This document shows positions 1 through 10,200 of a stretch of DNA of 64,000 bases, one piece after another. Made by a program: the position numbers and the translations under genes. Origin of the DNA: JACKCB01 sp964452775 (GTDB lineage: Bacteria; Chloroflexota; Anaerolineae; Promineifilales; Promineifilaceae). Under the pieces are notes generated by a model. That model did not search any database and was not told where the DNA came from. It saw only the letters and a program-made list of their open reading frames with translations. Every line of letters begins with the position of its first letter. Position 1 is the first letter of the stretch. The stretch lies in assembly GCA_964452775.1 (NCBI GenBank), contig CAYVQP010000005.1:37636-101635 (forward strand). The letters run 5' to 3'.

Positions 1-2
1 TC

Positions 3-1151
3 GTGATCAAGCTGAACGGCGGCCTGGGTACCAGCATGGGGTTGCAGAAGGCCAAGTCGCTTCTCCGCATCAAGCACGAACTGACCTTCCTGGACGTGAT
101 CGCCCGACAGACATTGCGCCGGGGGGTTCCCCTATTGTTGATGAATAGCTTTAACACGCAGGCCGACTCGCTGGCAGCGCTGGCCGGCTATCCAGAGCTG
201 TCCAGGGAGTTGCCACTTGACTTCCGGCAACACATGACTCCAAAAGTCGTGTGTGCGGATTTCTCGCCGGCGGTTTGGCCAGCCAATCCCGAGCTGGAAT
301 GGGCTCCTCCTGGTCACGGAGATCTGTACATCGCTCTGGAAACCAGCGGGCTGCTCGACAAGCTTTTGCAAGCCGGCTACTTGTACGCGTTTGTCTCGAA
401 TGCGGACAATCTGGGTAGCGTGCTCGATGACCACCTGCTCGGCTATTTTGTTTCTGAGGGGTTGCCATTCATGATGGAGACTACCGAGCGAACGCACATG
501 GATAAGAAGGGCGGCCATCTGGCGTACGACCGGGAGGGGCGCTTCGTCCTGCGTGAAACTGCCCAATGCACGCCGGAGGACCAGGTGCACTTGCAGGATG
601 TGACCCGCCATCGCTTCGTGAACACCAACAACCTGTGGCTGAACCTCCCACGGCTGAAACAGGCGCTGGTCGAAAGAGACTTTGTGCTGGGCCTGCCCAT
701 GATTCGCAATGCAAAGACGGTTGACCCGCGAGACAGTAGGTCAACGCCCGTCTATCAATTGGAAACGGCGATGGGTTCGGCAATCAGCGTCTTTGAGGGC
801 GCCGGCGCAGTCCGTGTTCCGCGAAGTCGCTTTGCACCCGTGAAGACTACCGATGACCTGTTGGTTGTACGGTCAGATGCCTTTGTGCTGACCGAAGATG
901 ACCGCATTGTATTGGCGCAGGATCGAGACTGCGCGCCGGTGGTGACCCTGGACGCTGAATTCTACCGTTTGGTGGAGTCTTTGGACGCGCGCTTTCCTTT
1001 TGGGCCCCCTTCCCTGATCAATTGCGATGCCCTCACACTGTCCGGCGACGTGCGCTTCGGTAAAGATGTCACGGTGGCCGGCAGAGTACACTTGCAAGCA
1101 GGCAGCCAGCCTTTAGAGATTGCTGATGGAGCCGTAATAGTAGGCGGATAG
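3..1151 (+). CDS. UTP--glucose-1-phosphate uridylyltransferase (UDPGP family), 5'-truncated by window edge
   Basis: Eukaryote-type UDP-glucose pyrophosphorylase family, which makes UDP-glucose from UTP and glucose-1-phosphate for polysaccharide and glycolipid synthesis in the cytoplasm. The first readable residues carry the nucleotide-binding signature KLNGGLGTSMG (residues 3-13), followed by a PKSLL-like KAKSLL segment; FVSNADNLGS at about 130-140 matches the sugar-nucleotide metal site, and RFAPVKTTDDLL at about 277-288 is a family hallmark. Family members are about 450-500 residues; 382 are visible and the signature normally lies about 80-100 residues in, so the true start is left of the window. 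The GTG at position 3 is a frame entry, not a start. The C-terminal end resembles the left-handed beta-helix tail. A HAD phosphatase follows 43 bp downstream on the same strand. Confidence 0.88.
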   Translation: MIKLNGGLGTSMGLQKAKSLLRIKHELTFLDVIARQTLRRGVPLLLMNSFNTQADSLAALAGYPELSRELPLDFRQHMTPKVVCADFSPAVWPANPELEWAPPGHGDLYIALETSGLLDKLLQAGYLYAFVSNADNLGSVLDDHLLGYFVSEGLPFMMETTERTHMDKKGGHLAYDREGRFVLRETAQCTPEDQVHLQDVTRHRFVNTNNLWLNLPRLKQALVERDFVLGLPMIRNAKTVDPRDSRSTPVYQLETAMGSAISVFEGAGAVRVPRSRFAPVKTTDDLLVVRSDAFVLTEDDRIVLAQDRDCAPVVTLDAEFYRLVESLDARFPFGPPSLINCDALTLSGDVRFGKDVTVAGRVHLQAGSQPLEIADGAVIVGG

Positions 1152-1194
1152 CGCCCAAGCGGCTCAGTGGCCAATCAACTCCGGCCAAATCCAA

Positions 1195-1854
1195 GTGAGA
1201 GGACCCGTGACAAATCATGATGGCCGCCATCACGGCCCCTACCAGGCAATCATCTTCGATCTCGACGGAACGCTGTTGGACTCCTTCTACGCCCACTTCC
1301 GCGCCTACGAGGTCATGCTGCCCCACTTTGGAATCCACCTTGATGAGGGCGAACTGAGGAAAGTATATTCGCCGGATTGGTTCGCTGTGTATCGCGCGGT
1401 GGGTCTGTCGCCGGAAAACTGGGATGAGGCCGATGAAATCTGGCTTGCCGAGGCCGCCCGGCATCCATCGGATCTATTCGCCGGCGTAGATCACCTTCTC
1501 ACTCAGCTCAAGGCAAACTATCCACTTGCTATCGTCACCTCCGGCTCAGGTAACCGGGTGCGGCAAGACCTGGCCCGAACGGGTATCCGCAGCCACTTCA
1601 GGGCAATTATCACCGGCGATGACGTGCGTAACCCGAAGCCTTCCCCGGAGGGCATCCTGTTGGCGGCGGAGCAATTGCAAATCGCACCCTCCGCCGCCCT
1701 CTATGTCGGCGATACCGCAGTTGACTATGCTGCCGCACTGGCAGCCAACGTGGCTTTCGTCGGAGTTCAAAGCCCGTTGCTACACGAAGATTCTGTGCAT
1801 CCATTTACCCTACTGAGCAGAGTAACGGACCTACCCGACATTCTCGTTGACTGA
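1195..1854 (+). CDS. HAD-superfamily phosphatase (phosphoglycolate phosphatase / beta-phosphoglucomutase-like)
   Basis: A 219-residue HAD hydrolase with all four motifs: DLDGT (22-26) with the nucleophile and acid aspartates, Ser116 in IVTSGSG, Lys148 in NPKP and the acidic VGD motif at 171-173 followed by D177. The alpha-helical cap between motifs 1 and 2 is the C1 type of Gph/PgmB/PpaX enzymes, so a small phosphomonoester is the likely substrate, but motifs do not decide which. The start is uncertain: GTG 1195 has no clear ribosome site, while GTG 1207 has AGAGGA only 3 nt upstream; both lie before the conserved region. It may be co-transcribed with the UDPGP gene. It converges with mscS on the other strand, with only 31 bp between them. 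Confidence 0.8.
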   Translation: MRGPVTNHDGRHHGPYQAIIFDLDGTLLDSFYAHFRAYEVMLPHFGIHLDEGELRKVYSPDWFAVYRAVGLSPENWDEADEIWLAEAARHPSDLFAGVDHLLTQLKANYPLAIVTSGSGNRVRQDLARTGIRSHFRAIITGDDVRNPKPSPEGILLAAEQLQIAPSAALYVGDTAVDYAAALAANVAFVGVQSPLLHEDSVHPFTLLSRVTDLPDILVD

Positions 1855-1885
1855 GCCTGACGGGATAAGCTGTGGGCTGCCTGGC

Positions 1886-2710
1886 TTATGCCGAGATGGG
1901 CGTCCGTAAGGTGATCTCTCGCTGTGGGAATGGAGCCGCGATGCCGGCGACATCGAAGCGCAACTTGATTTGTTCCAGCACGTCAAAGCGTACGCGCGTG
2001 TAGTCCGGCGTGTTTACCCAGGGTCGAACAGTCAGCCGGATACTGCTTTCGGCCAGTTCAAGCACTTCCACTGCCGGCGCGGGCTCCTTCAATACCAGCG
2101 GGTGCTCACGCAGCATGGTCAGTAATTCTTCTCGCGCCTGCGCAACACTGCCGTCGTAGCGGATGGCTGCCACCAGGTCAATTCTTCGTACTTCATACGC
2201 AGAGTAGTTGGTGATGTTGTTGGTGGTTACCAAGGAGTTAGGCAAGATGATGCGCAGATTGTCCGCCGTACGTAATGTAGTGTTGAACATGCCGACCTGC
2301 TCAACATATCCGGCTGCCCCGGCCGCGTTCACCTCGTCGCCCACCTGATATGGCTTCTGCGTCAAAATGAGTAAGCCGGCTGAGAGGTTGGAGAGCGCGT
2401 CCTTGATAGCCAGGCTGACGGCCAGGCCGGCGGTAGCGAGCAGCGCGGTCAGGTTGGTGGTGTGAATTCCCGCAGCCTCCAGCGCGCTGATCACAACTAC
2501 AGCCAGCAGCCCTACGTAGACCACTCCCTGAAGGAAGTGGGTTGCCGTTTTGTCAACGCTCGCCCGAGTCAGATAGCGGGCTGCCAGCCGGCTGATCCAG
2601 CCCGCCAGCCAGCGGCCAATTATGAGTATTGCCAGTCCGAGGATAACTCCCCCGAAGATTGACATTAGATTCCGGTTTGCCCAGTCAAACGTAACGCTCA
2701 AATCTTCCAT
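1886..2710 (-). CDS. mscS: Small-conductance mechanosensitive channel, MscS family
   Basis: A 274-residue inner-membrane channel close in length to E. coli MscS (286). Three hydrophobic segments lie in the first ~110 residues; the third (roughly 90-125) is Ala/Gly-rich and ends in the SLAIKDALSNLSAGLLIL region that lines the pore and begins the beta domain. The cytoplasmic cage follows (QPYQVGDEV-like KPYQVGDEVNAAGAAGYVEQVG, about 130-155; LPNSLV at about 170). The family opens under membrane tension to release osmolytes. The gene starts at ATG 2710 with GGGAG about 12 nt upstream. A scaffold gap begins 56 bp upstream, so its operon partner, if any, is partly hidden; the acyl-CoA ligase lies on the same strand across that gap. 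Confidence 0.93.
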   Translation of the reverse strand: MEDLSVTFDWANRNLMSIFGGVILGLAILIIGRWLAGWISRLAARYLTRASVDKTATHFLQGVVYVGLLAVVVISALEAAGIHTTNLTALLATAGLAVSLAIKDALSNLSAGLLILTQKPYQVGDEVNAAGAAGYVEQVGMFNTTLRTADNLRIILPNSLVTTNNITNYSAYEVRRIDLVAAIRYDGSVAQAREELLTMLREHPLVLKEPAPAVEVLELAESSIRLTVRPWVNTPDYTRVRFDVLEQIKLRFDVAGIAAPFPQREITLRTPISA

Positions 2711-2765
2711 TCCATTTATTCTCCCTTGGCGATGTTCACCGCAAACGATACCCAGTTTGACCTGG

Positions 2766-2865
2766 NNNNNNNNNNNNNNNNNNNNNNNNNNNNNNNNNNN
2801 NNNNNNNNNNNNNNNNNNNNNNNNNNNNNNNNNNNNNNNNNNNNNNNNNNNNNNNNNNNNNNNNN
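2766..2865. other. Scaffold gap (100 N)
   Basis: Exactly 100 N. The size is a placeholder, so the true length and the reading frame across it are unknown. It removes the C-terminal ~35 or more residues of the acyl-CoA ligase. The 45 bp between the gap and mscS have open minus-strand frames but no recognisable ligase C-terminus. Confidence 0.99.
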
Positions 2866-4279
2866 TAGGCGAGCAGCGACTCTTCGCTCACCTTCTCCCC
2901 GTCCTTCAATACAACGAAGACCTTAACCCGTTCGCCGGCATATTCGTCTGGTACGCCGATAGCGACGCCTTCCTTCACCTGCGGATGCTGATAAAGCACC
3001 TCTTCAATCTCCCGGGGAAAGACATTGAAGCCGCCCACGATGATCAGGTCCTTCTTGCGATCGGTGATGTAGGTGTAGCCCTCTTCGTCCATGTAGCCGA
3101 TATCGCCGGTGTATAACCAGCCGTCCCGCAACGCCTCCGCTGTAGCATCCGGTTTGTTATAGTAGCCAAGCATGGTCGTTGGACTCTTCAAGACGATCTC
3201 GCCCTGTTCGTTGGCCGGCAACGTCTCGTCCGCCTCCAGGCTCACTATCTTCACATCAACATCGGGAAACGGAATCCCGACACTGCCGATCTTGTGCTGT
3301 CCCCTATAGGGGTTGGCCATGATCGCCGTTGTCGCCTCGGTCAGTCCGTAACCTTCAATCATGCGACCGCCGGTCTTTCGCTCGAATTCGTTCTTGATGC
3401 CCAGCGTCAAAGGCGCAGCCCCCACGAATATCCCTTCCAGACTGCTGAGATCGTAGCGCTCAACGTCCGGCAGGTTGCTGAAGGCAACGAACATGGTAGG
3501 CACGCCGGTGAAGAAAGTGGGCCGGCGTTTTTCAATCTTCTTCAGGACATCTTTCGCATTAAATCTGGGTAGCAGGATGATTTCGCCCCCGGCCAACAAG
3601 GTGGTGTTCATGTTTACGCTCATCCCATACCCGTGGAAAAGCGGCAGCACAGCCAACAGCCGATCACTTGACCTTAGCTGGCCCCATGCTTTTAGCTGGA
3701 AGGCATTGGAAACGCAGTTAAAGTGAGACAGCATGATGCCCTTGGCAACTCCGGTTGTGCCGCCGCTGTACAGCATCACCGCGAGGTCGTCAGCGTCCGC
3801 ATGCGCCGGCTGGAATCCGCCGGCATCGGTTGCGGTCAACTGGTTGAAATTTAGATAGCCCAGCCCACCAACCGGCGCCTTCAACTGACCGTTCTCCCTG
3901 AAGCGCATCACCAGGCTGAGCGGAAAGGGCATGAAGTCGCCCAGCCGGCTATAGATGAGTCGCCGTAGCGGCGTCTCGCGGGCAATCTCGGCCACCTTCT
4001 CCACAAACATTGGGATCGTGATTAACGTTTCGATGCGGCCGTCATTCAGCAGAAAAGTCAGCTCCTTTGGGTTCGCCAATGGATTTAGCGGCGCCACTAC
4101 TGCCCCGGCTTTCAGGATTCCGTAGTAACTGACCAGGAATTGCGGGCAGTTAGGGAGCATGATGCCGACGATTTCGCCGGAGCGGATGCCCAGGCCCTTC
4201 AGACCAGCAGCAAACCGGTCGCTCATTTGCTTGATCTCTCCATACGTCAGGCGTTTGCCGAAGAAGTCGGTGCAAGGGC
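2866..4279 (-). CDS. Long-chain acyl-CoA ligase (FadD-like), both ends lost in scaffold gaps
   Basis: ANL-superfamily adenylating enzyme that makes acyl-AMP and then acyl-CoA from a carboxylic acid, ATP and CoA. Visible motifs in order: MLYSGGTTGVAKGIMLSH (P-loop), LPLFHGYGMSVNMNTTLLAGG, VGAAPL, GYGLTEA, GWLYTGDIGYMDEEGYTYITDRKKDLIIVGGFNVFPREIEE (hinge and fatty-acyl signature) and the start of the C-terminal domain. The last catalytic lysine region is in the left gap; the N-terminal 40-50 residues are in the right gap. Only the sequenced stretch is given; about 36 bp right of gap 2 stay open in one frame but cannot be assigned. It is divergent from the ILVBL-like lyase, an arrangement that suggests a shared promoter region and substrate link. 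Confidence 0.85.
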
Positions 4280-4379
4280 NNNNNNNNNNNNNNNNNNNNN
4301 NNNNNNNNNNNNNNNNNNNNNNNNNNNNNNNNNNNNNNNNNNNNNNNNNNNNNNNNNNNNNNNNNNNNNNNNNNNNNNN
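4280..4379. other. Scaffold gap (100 N)
   Basis: Exactly 100 N placeholder covering the start of the acyl-CoA ligase and most of the divergent promoter region shared with the gene at 4453. Only 73 bp of that region (4380-4452) are readable. Confidence 0.99.
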
Positions 4380-4452
4380 AGACGGAGTCCAAAGCAGAGA
4401 AGGGCGCGGGCGCAACTGAGAAAATGATTGTCAGTAAGAGTGGAAGGAAATT

Positions 4453-6183
4453 ATGACCAGGAACGGTGGCGACCGGGTTGCCGAAGTGTTTCAGGCTCAG
4501 GGGGTACAAACGGTGTTCACGCTCACCGGCGGACATATCGCACCCATTCTGGTGGCCTGCAAACAGCGCGGCATTCGAGTAGTGGACGTCCGACATGAAG
4601 TCAACGCCGTCTTTGCTGCCGATGCTACCGCCAGACTGACCGGCATTCCCGGCGTCGCAGTGGTCACCGCCGGGCCGGGCGTGACCAATACCCTCACCGC
4701 CGTCAAGAACGCGCAGATGGCGCAGTCGCCGGTCATCGTGATCGGCGGTGCGGCAGCTACAGCCCTGAAGGGACGCGGCGCCTTGCAGGATATTGATCAG
4801 TTGTCGCTCTTTCAAGGCGTAGTGAAGTGGTCAACCGGTGTTCGCCGGGTCAAGGAGATTGTGCCGGCCCTGGAGCGAGCATTTCGCACCGCGCAGGAAG
4901 GCGTGCCGGGGCCGGTATTCATTGAGATTCCAATTGACCTGCTCTACGACGACACGCTTGTCCGCGAGCTTTACAACCTGCAGTCAGGTGGCCGGTCGCT
5001 ATCCGCCCGGCTGGTGAAGCGATACCTGGAGTTCCATGTCAAACGTCTGTTTGCCGGCAGCGAAAACATCAGGGTCAGTAGCGCGATTCGACCGGCGCCG
5101 CTGCCCATCGCACCGCAGGAGTTGCGCCGGGTGCGCGAGAAGCTGCGCCGGTCGGAGCGCCCCGTGCTGCTCATCGGCAGCCAGGCGACGCTGGACGTCG
5201 GAGCGTGCGCACAGGTTTCGGAGGCGGTGAGCCAGTTAGCTATACCCACCTACCTCTCAGGGATGGCTCGCGGCCTGCTGGGTAGGGAGCATCCTTTGCA
5301 GATGCGCCACAAGCGACGCGAGGCTCTGCGCGAGGCTGACCTGGTCATCCTTGCAGGGGTACCGTGCGACTTCCGCCTGGACTATGGCCGGCAAATCCGT
5401 AGTAGCGCCTGTTACATTTCCGTCAACCGCAGCCGGCACGACTTGACCAAGAATCGTCGCCCAGACATTGGCATCTTGGGCGACCCCGGCCTCTTTCTGC
5501 GCGCTATGGCCGGCAGCGCTGGCGATCATCCTGATTGGAGCAGTTGGCAGGACTCGCTGCGCCGGCGGGATGAGGAGCGCAACCGCGAGATGAATCAGAT
5601 GGCGCTGTCCGCGACCGGATATGTCAATCCGCTGCACCTGTTTGATGAACTGAATCGCGCCTTGCCGGAGAACAGCATTCTAATAGCGGACGGCGGCGAC
5701 TTCGTGGCCACCGCCTCCTACATCCTCCACCCACCCGCCCCGTTGACCTGGCTGGATCCGGGACCATTCGGGACGTTGGGCGTGGGCGCCGGCTTCGCAT
5801 TGGGGGCCAAGCTTGCCAGGCCGGAAGCGGAAATTTGGATTATCTATGGGGATGGGGCCGCCGGCTTCAGCCTGATTGAGTTCGACACCCTTGTCCGTCA
5901 TGGCGCGCCCGTTTTCGCCGTTGTGGGTAACGATGCCGGCTGGTCGCAAATTGCCCGTGAGCAGGTCCCGATGCTGGGCGATGACGTAGCTACGGTATTG
6001 GCGCGAACGGACTATGACCAGGTAGTAGCAGGGTTGGGTGGAGCCGGCTTCAAGGTAGAGGACCCAGAATTGATTGAAGATGCGATCTCCCAGGCGCGGG
6101 CGGCGGGCGCCGGCGGAAAGCCGGTGTTAATCAACGTGATCACCGGCCGGACTGATTTCCGTAAAGGATCGATCTCCATGTAG
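4453..6183 (+). CDS. ThDP-dependent lyase, ILVBL/HACL2-like (acetolactate-synthase fold)
   Basis: A 576-residue enzyme with the three acetolactate-synthase domains. Glu49 in DVRHE is the ThDP-activating glutamate; the cofactor motif is G466-D467-G468 followed 24 residues later by N493. Much of it recalls human ILVBL: TGGHIAPILVAC, RHEVNAVFAADA, AGPGVTNTLTAVKNAQMAQSP, RGALQDIDQLSLF, VGNDAGWSQI and the ending GRTDFRKGSI. ILVBL/HACL2 is known to cleave 2-hydroxyacyl-CoA to a shortened aldehyde plus formyl-CoA, so the same chemistry is inferred; plain acetolactate synthase is less likely because no small subunit (ilvN) is adjacent. ATG 4453 has AAGGA about 6 nt upstream. It is divergent from an acyl-CoA ligase that could supply its substrate. 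Confidence 0.82.
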   Translation: MTRNGGDRVAEVFQAQGVQTVFTLTGGHIAPILVACKQRGIRVVDVRHEVNAVFAADATARLTGIPGVAVVTAGPGVTNTLTAVKNAQMAQSPVIVIGGAAATALKGRGALQDIDQLSLFQGVVKWSTGVRRVKEIVPALERAFRTAQEGVPGPVFIEIPIDLLYDDTLVRELYNLQSGGRSLSARLVKRYLEFHVKRLFAGSENIRVSSAIRPAPLPIAPQELRRVREKLRRSERPVLLIGSQATLDVGACAQVSEAVSQLAIPTYLSGMARGLLGREHPLQMRHKRREALREADLVILAGVPCDFRLDYGRQIRSSACYISVNRSRHDLTKNRRPDIGILGDPGLFLRAMAGSAGDHPDWSSWQDSLRRRDEERNREMNQMALSATGYVNPLHLFDELNRALPENSILIADGGDFVATASYILHPPAPLTWLDPGPFGTLGVGAGFALGAKLARPEAEIWIIYGDGAAGFSLIEFDTLVRHGAPVFAVVGNDAGWSQIAREQVPMLGDDVATVLARTDYDQVVAGLGGAGFKVEDPELIEDAISQARAAGAGGKPVLINVITGRTDFRKGSISM

Positions 6184-6199
6184 CCGCTCAGTCAGTCGC

Positions 6200-6221
6200 G
6201 ACCAGCGGAGTAACGCTGGTC
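6200..6221. other. Perfect 8-bp hairpin between lyase and GNAT genes
   Basis: GACCAGCG and CGCTGGTC flank the hexaloop GAGTAA. No U-run follows, so it is not a standard intrinsic terminator; it may pause or terminate transcription leaving the lyase gene just before the promoter for the acetyltransferase. Confidence 0.45.
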
Positions 6222-6249
6222 TTGACCGGCGCTGCTTGCGCGTTAAACT
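6222..6249 (+). promoter_or_regulatory. Candidate promoter of the GNAT gene, leaderless layout
   Basis: TTGACC, 16-nt spacer, TAAACT, then 6 nt to ATG 6256. The predicted transcription start falls on or next to the A of the start codon, and there is no ribosome-binding site, so the message is probably leaderless. The same -10 and the same 6-nt distance recur before the gene at 31900. Confidence 0.5.
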
Positions 6250-6255
6250 TGCCCA

Positions 6256-7059
6256 ATGTTGGTGGAGAATCCATTGATTGCCGGCAAAATGGATCACGCG
6301 GTTGCGGAGTGCATCCGGGCAATTGCCCACAAACTCGCCGTCGAACAGGGTGCAGCTGTTAGTCGAGTCGGCGAAGTCATCCAGATTACGCACGCCGATG
6401 AACTGCACCATCCCTGGCCGCGCGAGTTCAAATACCAAACTGAGTTTCTTGCTGCGGGCGATCTGGAAGGGGTAGTGCCTGCAATTGGGGAAGCGTTGGG
6501 CGGCGAACGATCAGAGCACGTGGTGAGCCTTTTTACGGCCGACAAGCAGGCCACGTTTCGGGTGGCCATGGAGAGCGGCTATCGCCATGCCTGGTCTAAC
6601 GTCCTCATGGGTTATTGGTTGCGGGCGGAACCGGCCGGCGCCAATACGCCTGAACTGGCGGCTGTGAAAGAGATTCAGACGCTCGAAGATATGCAGGCGG
6701 TGAATGCGCTGGCGCCGGATTTTCCTACCTGGCCGGCATCCCTGGATGACCCTTACCTGCACAACTTTTTCGCCATGGAGAACGATCGGATTGCCGCTAA
6801 AGCGCAAGTGGTCACGTTGCCGGGAGACGTCGCCTACGTCGCGGACATGTTTACCGCTCCGGCGGCGCGGCGGCATGGTTTGGGCCGGGCCTTGCTGGAA
6901 CAATTACACCGCGTCGCCTGGAAAAATGGCGCTAATATGGTCATCCTCATTCCATCACTGATGACCAGAGAAATCCATTTCTATGAACGGTATGGCTATC
7001 GAGAGTTAGCGCCCATGCTGGTTCTGGCATTGGCCACGCCGCCTACCAATCAAGAATAG
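6256..7059 (+). CDS. GNAT-family N-acetyltransferase
   Basis: A 267-residue protein whose C-terminal half is a GNAT domain: YVADMFTAPAARRHGLGRALLEQLH (about 193-217) contains the R-x2-G-x-G/A acetyl-CoA loop, and FYERYGYREL (about 242-251) is the usual C-terminal GNAT strand-helix. The N-terminal ~125 residues look like a degenerate second GNAT-like half, as in other tandem GNATs. The substrate cannot be told. It starts at ATG 6256 without a ribosome site, 72 bp after the lyase gene, and has its own promoter candidate. It ends 156 bp before the NRPS 3' end on the opposite strand. Confidence 0.8.
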   Translation: MLVENPLIAGKMDHAVAECIRAIAHKLAVEQGAAVSRVGEVIQITHADELHHPWPREFKYQTEFLAAGDLEGVVPAIGEALGGERSEHVVSLFTADKQATFRVAMESGYRHAWSNVLMGYWLRAEPAGANTPELAAVKEIQTLEDMQAVNALAPDFPTWPASLDDPYLHNFFAMENDRIAAKAQVVTLPGDVAYVADMFTAPAARRHGLGRALLEQLHRVAWKNGANMVILIPSLMTREIHFYERYGYRELAPMLVLALATPPTNQE

Positions 7060-7215
7060 CAGTGGGGGCAGCCATTCAGCCGGGAGAACAGCACCTTTTG
7101 ACATACTAACGAAGGCCGGCGCGAAGAGGCGAGGGACGCGATTGGGTCCACTGGCATTGAACATCGATGGGCAGGTTGGATAGGAATGCATTGAGCTGGC
7201 CGGCAACTGGTGTGC

Positions 7216-10200
7216 TCAGGTAGGAGTGTCCTGGAGTTGGGCGGCGAGGTGTTCGGCGAGGCGCCGGACATGTGGGTGCTTGAAGATGCCTTCGTGGGAG
7301 CCGGGAATGATGATGGTGTCCAGGCCGGCGAGCGCAAGTTCGCGCCAACCGCTTTCGGGGTGATCAGGGCGGAGGAGGGGCCGGCTCTGGGCGCGAAAGT
7401 AGGTGATCCGGCCGGGGTATGGTTGGGGGGTGTAGTGGCGGATGGCGCGAAGGTGAGTTTCAATGAGCCGTTGGCGCTCCTCCGGCAGTTGGGAGGCGTA
7501 GTCGAGTATATCGCCGGCGGCAGGGGTGTTTTCACCGTTGGAGCCGGCTATGTCGCGGACGGCGGCCTGATAGCCGAGACGCACTTTGCGACGCGCCCGC
7601 GCTGTTATCTGGGCCGGCGAGAGGGTGGTCATGTCGAAGAACCAATGGGGCAGGTTTTGGAGAAATCTGAGGGCGATTCGCGGCTGCCACAAGGGTTGCG
7701 GGCGGCTATCGCCGGGGGTGTAATCGAACATGACGAGCCGGGCGACACGAAGGCCACGGGAGCGAAGCTGTTGGGCCATTTCATAGGCGACCATGCCGCC
7801 GAAGCTGGCCCCGCCAAGATAGTAGGGACCTTGCGATTGGAGAGCCTGGATGGCCTCGAGATAATAAGCGGCCATAGCTTCCAGGGTGTCGAACGGAGGT
7901 TGCCGGCCGTCCAACCCGCGAGCCTGTAGGCCGTAAAAGGGTTGGCCGTAAGGGGCCAGGAGAGCAGCCAGGTCGGTGAACCAGAGGATGTCGCCGGTGA
8001 CGCCGTGCACGCAGAAGAAGGGAGGCCGGTCGCCGAGGGGTTGGAGCGGCTCCAACGATGACCAGTCGCCCGGCGAGCTATCCTGGGTCAGATATTGGGC
8101 CAATTCGGCGACGGTGGGAGCGCGGAAAAGGGCAATCAGGGGCAGGTTTTGGCCCATTTCGGCCTGGATTTGCGCCATGAGGCGTAGGGCGAGCAGCGAG
8201 TGCCCGCCCAATTCGAAGAAGTTGTCGTGCCGGCCTATCTGTGGGCGACCCAGTATGCCGGCCCATATGGCGGCAAGTTGCCGTTCGGCTGCGGTTTGAG
8301 GGGCGGAATAGGCGTCGAGCGGCCCGCTTTCGCTTGTAGTGAGCGCGGCCAGTGCGCGGCGGTCTACTTTGCCGTTGGGGGCCAGGGGCAAGGCGTCGAG
8401 GATGGTTATGGTAGGAAGCATGAAATTGGGCAAGAGTGCTTGTAGGAAGCGGCGCAGTTCAGCAGCGGTTATACGCGGCTGCAATAGGCGCGCGACATCA
8501 GTACTCACGAAGGCCAGCAAGCGCCGGTCGGCATCCTCACCCGGGGCAATGACGGCCGCGGATCGCACATGGGGGTGGCGGAGTAGGGTCTCCTCAATCT
8601 CGCCCAGCTCGATGCGATGGCCGCGGACCTTTACCTGATGATCGCGGCGACCCAGGTATTCGATGACTCCGTCTTGCCGGTAGCGAGCAAGGTCACCGGT
8701 ACGGTATAGGACGTCGCCGGTGGAGAAGGGATCGGGAATGAAACGATCGGCTGTCAATTGCGGCTGGTTGTGGTATCCCTGGGCCAGCCCGACCCCGCCG
8801 ACAAGCAACTCGCCCATAACGCCGATAGGCAGGGGGTTGCCGTGCGGATCAACGATATAAGTGACGACGTTGGCGAGCGGGCGACCGATTGGCACAGTAA
8901 GATCGTGATCGCGCAGGTTGGCCGTTTCATAGACAGTGACATCGGGGCCGGCTTCGGACATTCCGTAGAGGTTGAGTAGGCGGGCGCGGGGCATCAGCCG
9001 GTGGAAACGACGGGCTAAAGCCAGCGGCAAGGCTTCGCCGCTGCTAACCCATAGCCGGAGGTGGGGTAGCTGCTGGGCGAGATCGGGGACGGCATCCAGC
9101 AGCGCTTCCAGCAGCGAGGGGACAAGTATCCATTGGGTGACTTTGTAATGGGCAAGAAGAGCGACGAGCTGGGCCGGGTCGTGAAGTTGTTCGTCGGTGC
9201 AGATGGCGGCCGGGATTCCTCGCAGTAAGGGGGCAAACAGTTCGGCGATGGAGTCAACAAAGTTGAGTGATGTCTTAAGACAGCAGATTTCGCCGGGGAC
9301 ATAAGGGAATGATTGCCAGGTCCAGTAAAGGCGACTGATCATGGCGCGTTGGCGACCAAGCACCCCTTTCGGCCGGCCGGTGGAGCCGGAAGTGTAGATG
9401 AGGTAGAGCAGGTCGGCCGCGACAGGCGACATGTTGGCGACAGACTGTTGGTCAATCTGGACCGCGTCGCGGTCGAGGCAAAGGAAGTCCTGGCCGGCTG
9501 ACAGGACCGGAACGTGCCGTAGGAGGGTCAGGACAAGGTCTGGACGGGCGTCGGACAGCATGTACGCGAGACGTTCAGGAGGGAAGTCCGGGTCGAGGGG
9601 CACGAAGGCGGCGCCGATCTTGAGAATGGCCAGGTAGCTGACAACGGCCTCGGGCGAGCGCTCCAGGCAGACACCGATGAATGTACCGGGCCGGACACCA
9701 CGCTCCTGTAAGAGGTGGGCCAGTTGATTGGCGCGGCGGTTCAGGTCGTCGTAGGAAAGGAATCTGTTGTGGTCAAACAATAGGGCGGGTGTGGTGGGCG
9801 TTCGGGCTACCTGCTGCTCAAAGAGTTGGGCGATAGAAGCGTCTAGGGGGTAGCCGGCGCTGGTACTGTTCCACTCAACCAGCAGTTGTAGGCGTTCGGG
9901 TGGCGTCAACAGTGATATGGTGGAGAGGGGTCGGTCGGGGGCGGAGGTGACTGCTTCGAGCACCATTCGCAGGTGGCCGCAGAACCGAATAATAGTGGTT
10001 TCGTCGAACAGTTCGGTGCTGTATTCCAGGCGGGCGTGGAGGGCATCATATTGTTCCTCAAAGACGTAGAGCGTGAGGTCGAATTTGGCGCCTATGGGGG
10101 TGATAGGCAGAGGTTCAGATTGGATGCCGGGCAATGTGAAGTCGTCTCGTGCGAAATTGATGAGAACCAGCATGACTTGGATAAGCGGATGGCGACTCAA

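Noticed and set aside
1865..1889. ATAAGC/GCTTAT hairpin between the HAD and mscS genes
   Set aside because: The stem is only 6 bp with a 13-nt loop and no U-run, and it enters the mscS stop codon; too weak to call a terminator.
2711..2765. Possible ligase C-terminus between gap 1 and mscS
   Set aside because: All three minus frames were read; none resembles the lysine-containing C-terminus of acyl-CoA ligases, and the frame across the gap is unknown.
4150..4815. 221-residue minus-strand frame crossing gap 2
   Set aside because: Overlaps both the ligase and the lyase in wrong frames, and its middle is unknown sequence.
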